Assembly: GCA_028554755.1 (NCBI GenBank)
Contig: JAPTOF010000016.1
Span: 1,376,501 to 1,440,500 of the forward strand
DNA: 64,000 nucleotides
Direction: 5' to 3'
DNA from: Cordia subcordata
Taxonomy: Eukaryota > Streptophyta > Magnoliopsida > Boraginales > Cordiaceae
Shown here: positions 22,218 to 32,556 of the stretch, one piece after another
Numbering within the stretch: position 1 is the stretch's first letter
Layout of the letters: the number at the start of each line of letters is the position of its first letter
Notes under the pieces: model-generated
Database searches by the model: none
Seen by the model: the letters and a program-made list of their open reading frames with translations, nothing else
Told to the model about the DNA's origin: nothing
Translations under genes and position numbers: made by a program

Positions 22218-24756
22218 AAAGTCATAAATACTAGCGAGTCAAAATACTATTTCTAATTATTATTGCTTAATAAAATAATTCTTATATTAATAAAGATAAT
22301 ATTGATATTATATTATATTAATTAGCTTTATCCCATGCCCTGCACGAATTATAAAAATAATTATATACAAAAATAAATATATGCGTGTGATTAGCATTAA
22401 TATGAATTATAAATTATAAACAATTATAAATATATGTGTGTGTAATGTATTTCAATAATCTTAAAACAAATTATTTGTTATTTATAAACAATAAGCATTA
22501 ATAAGAGTTATAGATTGAAAAAGGAAAGAAATTGTGATCAGCAGCAGAATGAGGTGATAGGATAATTGAAAAAGAAAACAAATTATAATTAGAGTCACAC
22601 GATAGAAACACAGCAATAGGGGAACTAAACTGGGAGCCAAAATTCTATGTCATTGATGAGAATTAATCTAAACAGATGATAACGTTGAAACATGGCATAA
22701 TTTAAAAATAGCAAAAAATGAACCAAAAAAAATTGATGCAACATTGTTCTCAATAGTTTGTTAAACTTTTTCTTTTACTTTTTTCCTTCAATTCTACTAT
22801 TGCTCTCATTCTGAAAAGTTACATTCTCAGGTAGCCCTTCGTTCTCTTTTCGGCCTTTACACAGGCGTGCGCGTACACACACACATATACATAAATATAC
22901 ACTAGTCATTTTAAGACCCATACATTACATGGGTTAATTTTTTAATTAGGTACTCTTCTATTTTTTTTTTTTTTCAAATTTAGGTATGTTTCTAATTCTA
23001 ACTCTAAATTTAGAATGAGAGTAATTTTATTTTTAGATCAAATTATAATGTAATATCTATTTCTCTAATTGAAATTCTAAATACTATTATTATCAAAAAG
23101 CAATTACATTCTAAAAATTAAATTAAAGTGTGATTCTAGAATTCCATTTCATAGTACTATGAATATTTCTCCATTCTATTTTTACTATTACAACAATGTT
23201 TTAGACTTGTTTCACCTGTACTTTCATAAATTCACTTTCGCAAAAAGATCAGCTTAACATCCAAGCATTACCATTACCACCGTCATTGTCATTGAGTATG
23301 CAATGTTTATCCTTCTTTGGATCCATTTAAAATGCAAAATATAAAATATATTGGCTAGAAAAATAGGTAATTCCTCTCTAAATAGCCATGTTGATGCAGA
23401 CAAATAGTCAATAGTAAACACGGTAAATATCTATGGTCCATATGCTACTTGTACTCTAAAATTTGTTAGTAGAAGAGATTTTTCTTGTGCTATACAATGC
23501 CTTAACGATTCACTATAAATAGGTTTAGGAGGACATAAGCTATCATTTCTATATTCATAAAGGACACCCAAAAGGTCTCAATACCTTTAAATTAAGTCCA
23601 TTTTAATATAGTGGAGAAACTCAAAAGTTATAACTTTTAATGTAGGAAATCATCATTCAAAGAATCCATAACTCCCATGAATTAAATTAGTTAGTAGAAA
23701 AATCAAAATATCTCTAGAGATAATTTATCATTTACCTTATAAATTTCTAACAATAGATAGATGGATTATGTATATATAGATCTAAATTTAAAAATAAATA
23801 TATTATGTTATAAATTGTAAAATAAAATCAGTCAAAATAATTAAATTTAAGTTACTTTGTATATCACTATTTATAAAAGTGTAAAATTTTGACTTACCCT
23901 CTCTTACGTTAGTTTATGTATCATTTAAAGAACTCTAAACTAACTTAATTTTAATTTTATATAATAGTATAAATATAAATCCAAAATTTTTTTATTAAAA
24001 TTTCCTAATATGGACTAAATTGATCATTTTTTTAAATAATAGGAACTAATTTGGATGTTTCTTAATAATTAGGACTAACTTAAAAAGAAAAAAAGAAACA
24101 ATGGAAACTTGTAGGATAATTTTATCACTTGTGAATATGGAAGCATAATTAATAAAAAAAAATCTCACAAAAATTAAAATTTGATAATGTGGCATAAATT
24201 CATTACTATTATATATAAATATATAGATTTTTGTATATCTTTATTTTAAAAATTCTATAGAGGTACTTTTTGTGTATTTTTTATTTTGATTAAACATTCT
24301 GTATATGTAATATTCTCACATTCATACTCTCATGATAACTTGAGAATCTTCCTATATTTTATTTAATAAATGTTTGAAATTTTGTAGGATAATCAAGTTA
24401 CATTTTTTTATTCAGTTATCATTAAATATTTAATAATGGAGATTAAGTTGATGACTTTTTAAAAATATAAGAACTAATTTTGATCTTTTGAGACTATGAG
24501 ACTAACATTTAAAAAAAAAGTGTGAAAAAGAAAAAAAGTAGAGACTTGTAGTATAATTTTTGTAATTTGTTAGTATTAAATAATGATTATTATAGAACGC
24601 ACAAAAATTAAAACTTGTTAATTTGATACTACTTAAAATACACCCGATCAAGACATGTGACACCTTCTAAAACAATCTAAAAAATGAGATTCAATTTTAT
24701 ACTATTGTAAAGATGAGAAACACAAAGTTAAGCCCATAAACTTGAGGAAAAACTAA

Positions 24757-25097
24757 GAGCCCATTTGGCTTTGACTTTGCTTATTTTTAAGTGTTTATAA
24801 ACAAGTGTTTCTTATTAACAAAAATTTATTTTTAAACTAGTGATGTGATATATTTGGTAAATAAATATTTATAAATAATAATAATAATAATAATTAAAAT
24901 GACTAAAAAATATATTAATTGATTAATTTATTAAATAAGTACCTTACAAATATGTTATTTTTAATAGGGTTGATCACTTGCTTCTAAGCACAAAAAAAAA
25001 AAATAGCTTTAAATTACTTTTTTTTAAAGCTTAACGGGCTTATAAACAAATTTGCCAAACATGTAATTTTTTACTTTTTGCAAAGCCAAACACCCTC
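24757..25097. mobile_element. Tourist-like (PIF/Harbinger) MITE, family A copy 1
   Basis: A 341-bp element with terminal inverted repeats (left GAGCCCATTTGGCTTTG; right CAAAGCCAAACACCCTC, the inverse of GAGGGTGTTTGGCTTTG). It is flanked by a TAA duplication at 24754-24756 and 25098-25100. A 3-bp TWA target and no coding capacity are the signature of Tourist MITEs. Two shorter relatives occur at 27566 and 38919. Confidence 0.8.
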
Positions 25098-25301
25098 TAA
25101 GTTAGTTGTTTTGCAGCAAAGAAAGGCGTGATATATGAAATAAAGTGAAGAAAATTGCGGTCATAACGTCGCAAACGGCCCCTAGAACGTCCCGTATTCC
25201 CGGCCATCCTTCATCCATCGAATTACCGGTTGAAATTGTTCCCGGCCATCCTTCATCCATTGTTCCACATGACGTACTGAAAGGGAGGAAAAAAAAAAAA
25301 A

Positions 25302-25302
<1 letters not shown>

Positions 25303-25340
<38 letters not shown>
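25303..25340. repeat. (GA)n microsatellite with preceding A-tract
   Basis: About 19 GA units follow about 14 A residues. A second short GA-rich patch lies near 25480-25500. GA/CT tracts like this often lie in plant 5' UTRs, but no gene start could be assigned. Confidence 0.9.
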
Positions 25341-25344
<4 letters not shown>

Positions 25345-25610
25345 TAAACAAAAAATCAACAACAAATTTAAATTAACAATAAGGTGGTGTAATTGGAGGG
25401 ACAAATCTAAAGGAAGAAGAGAATTGAGTGACTGAGAGCGTTGGGAACTTGGGGACAAGAAGAAGGTAAACAGATCGAGATAGAGAGAGAGAAAGAGAGT
25501 ATAACGTATTTTGTTTTTTCTTTTTGGGCTAAAATGGGCCTTCATTGTCGTTAAAAAATATATATATCTAACTTCGCCCAAATCGTCAGGGTGGGAAAAA
25601 AAAAAGAAGG

Positions 25611-26549
25611 TAAATTTCATGTTACCTTGTGATATATGAAAGTATTACGTTATTTTTTTGTGTTCTAAAAATTTCAGATTATTCCCTTGTATTTTTTCAA
25701 ATTTTATCATGTTGTCCCCCTTCGTCAATTTCTTCGTTAGATTTGAGACACGCGCTAAAAACGCAACTGGTCTAATATTTTTACGCGTTTTACCTCTATT
25801 TGGATGAAAATATCCTTGGGATGACAGGAAAAGATAAATTTCACTTTACCCCCTGTAATATGCAAAAGTATCACGTCATCTCCCTGTGTTCCCAAAACTT
25901 CATATCGTCCCGTGGTGTTTTTTCGAAATTTATCATGTTACTTCCTCCCGTCAAATTTTTTATCAAATTTGAGCCACACGCGTCAGAAACATCACTGGTC
26001 TAATATTTTTACTCGTTTTACTTTCTATTTACATGTTATCTTCTATTTGGACAAAAGAAAACAAATTCCTTATTTCGTTTTTTTTCTCTTCGTCCTTTGC
26101 ATTGAATCATATCACTATACTTGATTAAAATTCATGTAATTGCAAATGAAAAACTCCAAAAACCTCCTCGGCCATTCGCAAAACAGAGCAAAAGAAGAAG
26201 AAAAAAGAAGGAAAGCAAAAGCAAACATGAGCCACTCCAATCTTTAGAATTCTCATAAAGGGGATCTGAAGTTTTGGGAACATAGGAGGCAGCATGACAC
26301 TTTTGCATATCATAACGAGATAACGTGATACTTTCACATATCATAGGAGAGTAACGTGAAATTTACCATCTAGGAATTAGAGGTGCAATTTTGTCATTTT
26401 AGCATTGGATTTAACGGTGTTAATGTTGAACTAACAGTAGGGGAAAGTGTGATTAATTTTGGAAAAACACAAGGGGTGGTTTGAAATTTTTGAAACACAG
26501 ATAAGTAACGTGATACTTTGGCATATCATAGGAAAGTAACATAAATTTT
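25611..26549. mobile_element. Nested inverted-repeat element
   Basis: The outer pair is AAATTTCATGTTACCTTGTG... at 25615 and its diverged inverse ending at about 26548. An inner pair, starting with GATAAATTTCACTTTACCCC at about 25833, is inverted at about 26262-26375. Both share CATATGAAAGTATCACGT-type sequence. The two left arms are also direct repeats of each other (about 25613-25800 and 25833-26030), each with TTTGAG(A/C)CACACGCG and ACTGGTCTAATATTTTTAC. This looks like one non-autonomous TIR element inserted into, or duplicated within, a relative. Superfamily unknown. Confidence 0.6.
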
Positions 26550-26550
26550 T

Positions 26551-26620
26551 TCCAAAAACAAAAAAATCTAGCTACATTATCATTTTTTCCAAAAACAAAA
26601 AAATCTAGCTACATTATCTA
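26551..26620. repeat. 37-bp tandem duplication next to the inverted-repeat element
   Basis: TCCAAAAACAAAAAAATCTA starts at 26551 and again at 26588, each followed by GCTACATTATC. It abuts the right end of the nested inverted repeat. Confidence 0.85.
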
Positions 26621-27565
26621 CCGCTCTGACAACTTTAACCTTTCAACTTTCATTAATTCATTTCTCCCTCTCTTTTTCTTTCTTTCTTTTTTTTTTTTTC
26701 CTCTTTTTTCACCCAAAACCTCATTAGTCTATGTATACGATACGACCTCTGGATTTTATGTTGCATTTGTTTGGGTTTTATTTTAATTTGTTTATTTTAT
26801 TTAATAACTTATATAAAAAATTATTTGTTATTAACTTAATATAAGACATTTATAAGATACTTTTTATAAGATGTCTTATTTGTAGTTATAAAAAATAAGT
26901 TAGGTCTTAAGTGTTTATATTTTATGTTATATCTTATCAATTAGCAAACAATTAAAAATAGAAAATTAAAAAAAATTGAGAATTAAAAAATTAAAAATTT
27001 CAAAAATTTAAAATTTTTAAACAAAAGTAAAAATTAATTAATATTTATATTTTATAATTTATTATTATTTAATTACAATCATATTGCTATGGGTCCTAAT
27101 ATCAATCAAGTCAAAGGCCCTTCTACAAAATTTGCTGCTTTTTTCTTACGTTACTGGAACGTTTTATGATAAGGAAGAGAGGGTTGCGAACAGAACTGAC
27201 AAAAAGGCCAGAAATTTCTTTCTTTTTATCTGCTAACGCAATGTACTTGTTTAATTTTGCTTGGAAAAAGGTGGCCAAGAAAAGAATATTTTTTTTATCT
27301 TTATTTTCTAATTAAGTAGAGAAGGATATATGCAGAAATGTAATTCACACAACACTGTAAATTCTTTTTGTAATTCTCAACTGTTATTGCATTTGTTACA
27401 TCTGATTCAACCTAACGACAGTTGCCAACCCAACATAAAGATCATAACTGTGATCACCAACTGGTTATTTAGTTCTCTACTTATTGAAGGTTCGAGAAGT
27501 CGAAAACATATCAGTGTTTTTATTGCCTCCTTTTCAAGGCGCAATAGTTCGGGATTGAGGATATA
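26621..27565. other. AT-rich intergenic sequence
   Basis: No gene or structured repeat was recognised. It contains a poly-T/CT tract near 26660-26705 and very AT-rich text near 26760-27080. Confidence 0.5.
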
Positions 27566-27687
27566 GAGGGTGTTTGGCTTTGCTTATTTTGGTTGCTTAT
27601 AAATACCTAAAAAAAAAACATCTTCTCATATAATTTTTTATTATTTAGGTGTTTATAAACACCAAATAAGTAAAGCCAAACACCCTC
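27566..27687. mobile_element. Tourist-like MITE, family A copy 2 (near-perfect hairpin)
   Basis: 122 bp. The arms GAGGGTGTTTGGCTTTGCTT and its inverse (AAGTAAAGCCAAACACCCTC) are nearly perfect, and subterminal GTGTTTATAAACACC-like palindromes are present. It is flanked by ATA at 27563-27565 and 27688-27690. Same family as 24757-25097 and 38919-39038. Confidence 0.85.
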
Positions 27688-28099
27688 ATAGAAGATTCCA
27701 CAACAGTTGCTTGACCATTGCTAACGGCTATTTTTCATTTTACTTCCTGTCGGGTAATGTATACTTCTGTGATTTTTAAAATGCCTCTTGGCTCCATCCT
27801 TGCTCAGTTGGAAAAAGAAATTGCTCTCCTTTTTTTTTCTTTTTTTTTTCCCCCCAATTAATGAATTTTTCTATTTTCTAATCATTTGTTTAATCATTAT
27901 TCCATTGTTTAATTTCAAGTTATGCTATTATTATTGGCATGAACATTTGTTCAAATTCTTCTCACAACAATAACAAGCGCCAACAGTTTAATCACCCTTT
28001 AATTCCTCACAAATGACCCAGAAAAACAATTCAAAGTTCCGCCATTTTACACACACACAAAACCACTTCGCTGGCAAACTTCTCATCTTGAACTTCCAG

Positions 28100-28302
28100 T
28101 GAATGGTTTACTTGATAAGGATACATCTAATCAAGTTCATAGGCAAGAGGGTTCACTGGGTGCGGTTCTTGGCCCTTATCGGAACACTGAAAGTAAATTT
28201 CATAAAGAGACTTCGGTGGTTTCTAAGAAAAACACTGAGTTCAAGTGTTGTAATAGTAGTGCTGAGGATATTGAAGGAGAGCGGATAATTTCAGTCGTTT
28301 AA
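28100..28302 (+). pseudogene. Orphan terminal-exon-like fragment (unidentified)
   Basis: After a possible acceptor (GAACTTCCAG, ending 28099) a frame encodes NGLLDKDTSNQVHRQEGSLG and continues to ...SAEDIEGERIISVV before TAA at 28300-28302. Composition is more gene-like than the flanks. I do not recognise the protein, and no upstream exon was found. It may be a relic or captured last exon, or chance. Confidence 0.25.
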
Positions 28303-28843
28303 ATTATCCTCTAATTCCAAGAATGATTTAAGTTATTACTACTCATATTTTTACTTTTATTTATTGAATTCCCCATCGTTATCCAAGCCTTTACTCCTAA
28401 TAAGATTTGAATTCCAACCATTATTAGGGGAAAAAATAAAAGAATCATTTGAACTATTCTTTAATATTTAGCTAAATTATTGCTTAAATCACAACATACA
28501 TTAATAGATGAATCTCTGGCCTTTTACATTTCAAACCAAAGTGAGCACATTACACGTAAAGTTGAATTAGCCTAAAGAAGACTACACATTTTTGTAGTGA
28601 AGCGCAATAATGAAGCAAAGGAAGCTAAAATCACTCAATCTCGCTCCTTCTCTCTCTCTCTTTTTCCTGGTGAGGAGGCAAAAGCCAATTAAATTAAATA
28701 TCTTTTACGAGTAGAAATTCCCAACCTGTCCTTCTCAAATAAGATAAAAAGGGGTCCTGCGACCACGTCAACGAAGGAAAGACCAAGAAGTTGATCAAGA
28801 CCACTATTCACTAGTCGATCGATACTATTGTTAACTTCTCTTT

Positions 28844-28880
<37 letters not shown>

Positions 28881-29089
28881 CAATTCATAACCTCTATGCT
28901 AGCTAAAGAATTTTATAATAGTCTTCCGAAAAATGTTTTGACAAGACTATAATACCGTGTTGGGCCAAACACTAAAATAAAAGTGACCAAGAATTCCGTC
29001 TCAGTTATATGGTCTTCAATGTTCACAGAAACACTCAATCTCCACTTGGAAAAAATTAAAGAAAATAGGTGGGTGTACACCAACACACA
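28303..29089. other. Intergenic region
   Basis: No gene was found. It holds a CT-rich tract near 28640-28665 and an interrupted (TA)n tract at 28843-28880. The part nearest 29089 is probably the 3' UTR of the minus-strand cupredoxin gene. Confidence 0.5.
28843..28880. repeat. (TA)n microsatellite, one interruption
   Basis: Two blocks of TA units are separated by GTA; directly readable. Confidence 0.95.
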
Positions 29090-30218
29090 CTAGATCCACC
29101 CATAGCCAAACAAAACCAATCCAAATGCAGACATCAAAATCTTGGCAATCATGGTTCCACCACCAGTACTAACTTGAGGTGCGGCTGAGTGGGTGGAGGC
29201 GTGCTCGGCGGCTACGGCCCCCCTCGGCGGAGACGGCAGAGGGTGAACCGCCACCGAGACCTTCATGCCATTAAAGCACGCACCAGTGCCGCATATGAAG
29301 TAGTACCTCTTGGCCTGGTTGAGGAGAATGAAGTCTTTTCCACTGCTCCAGTTGCCCAACGCCCCTTCTGTCGTGCAATTATCGTACCCTGTCTGGTTCA
29401 CCTCGAATACGTTGTACTGTGTCTTCTGGTACCTAAATGCTGTCCCCATAATTCACATGATAACGATTAAAATGATATCTTTATGTGAATTATCTATCAA
29501 AATCACGATGTTTTGAAAGAAAAGAGTAAAATAATCAACTTTTATGGAACACGATTTCAAGGTAGATTAGGTGACTTACGTGACAAACTTGTGCCACGTA
29601 GAAATCTTGTTCACCCCACGATTTTTGAAGCCGTGTCTTCAAATCATGAGTTCATTATTTTTAGTTTTTGAAATCGTGTCTTCAAGTCACTATTTCACTT
29701 TTTTTAATTTTTTTTTCTGAGCCATGATTTGATCATAGCTTGACGCCGCATCAGCAAATGCTCATTTTTTTTCATGTTTAACGTGACAGCTCTAAAATCC
29801 CGTCTTTACTTTGCAAAAGTGGTTACTTTGACAAAACCCTAATTTTAAAAGGCAACCTATTTAGCTCATTAACTCCACAAAAATGTACGTGTTGGTAAGT
29901 CTTGGGCAGTACCTTGAAATGAATGTGTCTGTACAAAATGTACGTATTTTACGTCTTACATAAACTATAGTAGTATGTTACTCGCTTTAAGTGCGACGAA
30001 AAAGAATACTTACATATGAAGTCGCCGACGTAAAAGGTGTGATTGTTGGCCCAAAGGGTGTAGTTGAAGCCGGGGTTCCAGCCTTTGTTGGCGCCAACAA
30101 TGTGGTCGGTGGCGGAGACAGTGGCGGCGGCTGCAAGGAGGAGGAGGAGGCTGAGGGTGGCGGTGGTGCTGACAAGGTTAAGGGTGAGATGCGTGGTGTT
30201 TGAAGCTGAGGTGGACAT
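29090..30218 (-). CDS. Early nodulin-like / lamin-like cupredoxin, GPI-anchored (ENODL16/17 type)
   Basis: Two exons on the minus strand, 30218-30014 and 29439-29090, joined by a GT-AG intron whose split codon restores GDFI-S-FRYQK. The product is 184 aa. A signal peptide covers about residues 1-36 (cleavage after VSA). A phytocyanin domain follows, with DHIVGANKGWNPGFNYTLW, FRYQKTQYNVFEVNQTGYDN and YYFICGTGACFNGMKVSV. Next come a Pro/Ser/Thr/Ala-rich linker and a hydrophobic tail (MIAKILMSAFGLVLFGYGWI) typical of GPI attachment. The Cys pair for the domain disulfide is present. Positions that hold copper-binding His in true blue-copper phytocyanins are Tyr/Asn (QYNVFEV) and Ala (GACFNG), so it should not bind type-1 copper. 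That is characteristic of ENODL proteins, which act at the plasma membrane and wall. The match to Arabidopsis lamin-like ENODL16/17 is from memory. Confidence 0.92.
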
Positions 30219-32556
30219 GGTTGTTTGATTGCTCTGAGGGTTGTGGCTGGTGAGTTGGTGACACTTAGCAGCAGAGCAGCCTTTTTGACTCTACACTTGA
30301 CTTAGTGGGCTCTGAGCTGGCACAAATTAACGGTTCTCTCTGCTGGCACAATCAACGGTTATTTAACTGATCCAAAGTCGGGGCTGAGGAAATAATTGAA
30401 ATGGTCGAAATTATTATTATTATTATTATTTTATGAGAAATGGTTTGAATTTGAATTCTATAAAGACAGAGGTTTGATTAGGGTCAGGGGTTTTTTTTTT
30501 TTAAAAAAAAAAATTGATCCAAGATAACATGAGGCTTTATTTGGCCTAATTGTAAAATTTCAAATTAATGAACTGTAGAGAATTTAGCAATAGAGTTTCA
30601 AGCAAAAGTATTATTAAATAAAAACTGTTGATTTTTTTTAGCAATTGAACTTTCGGTTATTTTGAGAGTCATATTAAACTTTGAAAAATATAGAATTAGT
30701 ATTTTTAAAAAATTATGAATAAAAATTATTTCTGACATAATGTAAAAACTTCTCAAAAACCTTTTTTGAAATGGAATTATTGATTTTTTAGTTTTTTTTT
30801 AAAGTTGACTTTTATGTAAAAGTTTTTTTTTAACATATATGTCAAATAAATTAGTTTTAACTTTTAAACTCGAAAATATTTTGAGTATTCATAAATCAAT
30901 GTTTCGAAATATGTGATCTCACTCGAAAAAGATATGACAATGAAATCATTTGGCTATTCGGAAATAGTATCTAAGTTAGTTTGAAATTGTAACATAATCA
31001 AGTACTATGCTGTTGAAATAATCCTAAAGTCTTTTGGGTTTAATACGAGTGTGTTTAAAAAGAGCAACTTGTAACATAGATTATATGAATATATAAGCTT
31101 GGAGACATGTGGGGTATCACTAAACGCTAGAGCTCAGTCAGGGGCGTGGAGGAATGTCTCACGCTCGTTATATTTGAATTTTGAAAAATATCCTGTAGCT
31201 AAAAGTTAAAAAAATTCTGCAGTTAGACCGTTAAATTGAAGTTTAGGAATTACTTGTCTATAAACTCGATATCAAACATTTTTAGTAATCTTTATTAGCT
31301 TGTTAAACTCAGATGTTCTACCACTGGGACTGGATGGATTTTTCCTTGATGATATGAAATTTTATACCCTCTAACAAAAAAAAAAGATTTCTAAATTTTG
31401 AATTTGATGGCGTTTGTTTTTAGTAAATTTTGGTATTCTTTTTAACCATGAAAAAGACTTGTTTTTAAGCTTCAAAGCCGTGGTGTCAACTTTATTAAGT
31501 TGCAGTATGCAATGGCGGTTGGATGTCAATTGTCCCCTATTACTTGGAAAGTGATCGTTGCATGTGAGCACGCCTTCTATTTTTATTATTATTTTTTGCA
31601 TAATCATTTTGGGGGCTCAAGATATTTGTTTCCATTTCGGGCATCAAAATATTCACAAAAAATAATAATAATATTGATCATAAAATCAGATTCGACACAC
31701 ATTACATGGAGTATAATTGTAAAAATTATCATCTTATTGTAAAGTTTGAGTTGAAATTATGGCATCTAATGTATAGGCTGTGATTTTAACATAATGGTTT
31801 AAGATAGTTTAAATATATCAAGAGACAGCGGTATTTGTTAAAAGGCATGATACAGATACATATTTCCTTAAAAGTGTAGAGAAAGACTTGAGATAACCTA
31901 AATAGAGACACTTAAATGAAACTTTACGTACATAGAGCTAATAAAAAAATACAACTTTTAATAAGAATGAATGGTATTATCAAATTCATTTAGCCAATTC
32001 TATCTAATAGGGTAAAGCGCCGTAAAATCAGTAGTTGCTGATTAGCGTCCATAAAATGATCAATTTAAGTAGCATCTATAACCTGCTTATCCATTTCCGA
32101 AGAGAGAGCTTATAGCTTTTGTTGTCCACTATAGTAAGCTATGAGTGACAAACAAAATTCAAAATAGACCAAGTGATAGATTGTAGCATGTGATCCATCA
32201 ACCACCAGCAAAATGATGATAAAGGATTCAACGATAAATGAGAATAACATAAGCTATAGATTTCATTCTTTGGGATCCTATTGCAATGAGCTTCAGTTTT
32301 GAAGCAAAAAACATCAATCAACTGTCTTGTAGTTCTTGTTATTCATGCCTCCAATTCCCTAAAATCGACCCGCTGTTGATCCTGCTGCTGCTATCTTTTC
32401 ACTCTTTAGACCAGCAGATCCCGAAACGACACCGGAGGTTGATATTATGCACTGCTGATCTCTTGAACTTGATGTCTGTTTTCTTTGACATTTATAACTT
32501 TTCCATGCTATTTCTTTCTCTTTTCAAAAATTTGCTGTGTCCTTTCTTTCTGTTAT
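30219..32556. other. Intergenic region between ENODL and LPA3 genes
   Basis: The first few hundred bases upstream of 30218 would hold the ENODL promoter. The rest is AT-rich without supportable genes. Opposite-strand frames of about 80-120 codons are present (for example near 32286-32648), but they lack family resemblance and overlap the LPA3 3' end. Confidence 0.5.

Larger units (their letters stand above)
20961..24756. other. Gene-poor AT-rich region
   Basis: No gene can be supported. It contains (TA)n tracts at 21139-21174, 21808-21844 and 22197-22217, a short GC-richer patch near 21470-21720 (GTGAAGGTGAACAGTGG..., GGGTTTAGGGG), and long low-complexity stretches. Open frames here are short and A/T-biased. 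Confidence 0.5.

Noticed and set aside
25102..25620. 172-codon minus-strand frame rich in Leu/Ser
   Set aside because: It is created by translation of the (GA)n tract and A/T runs; no family resemblance and no start context.
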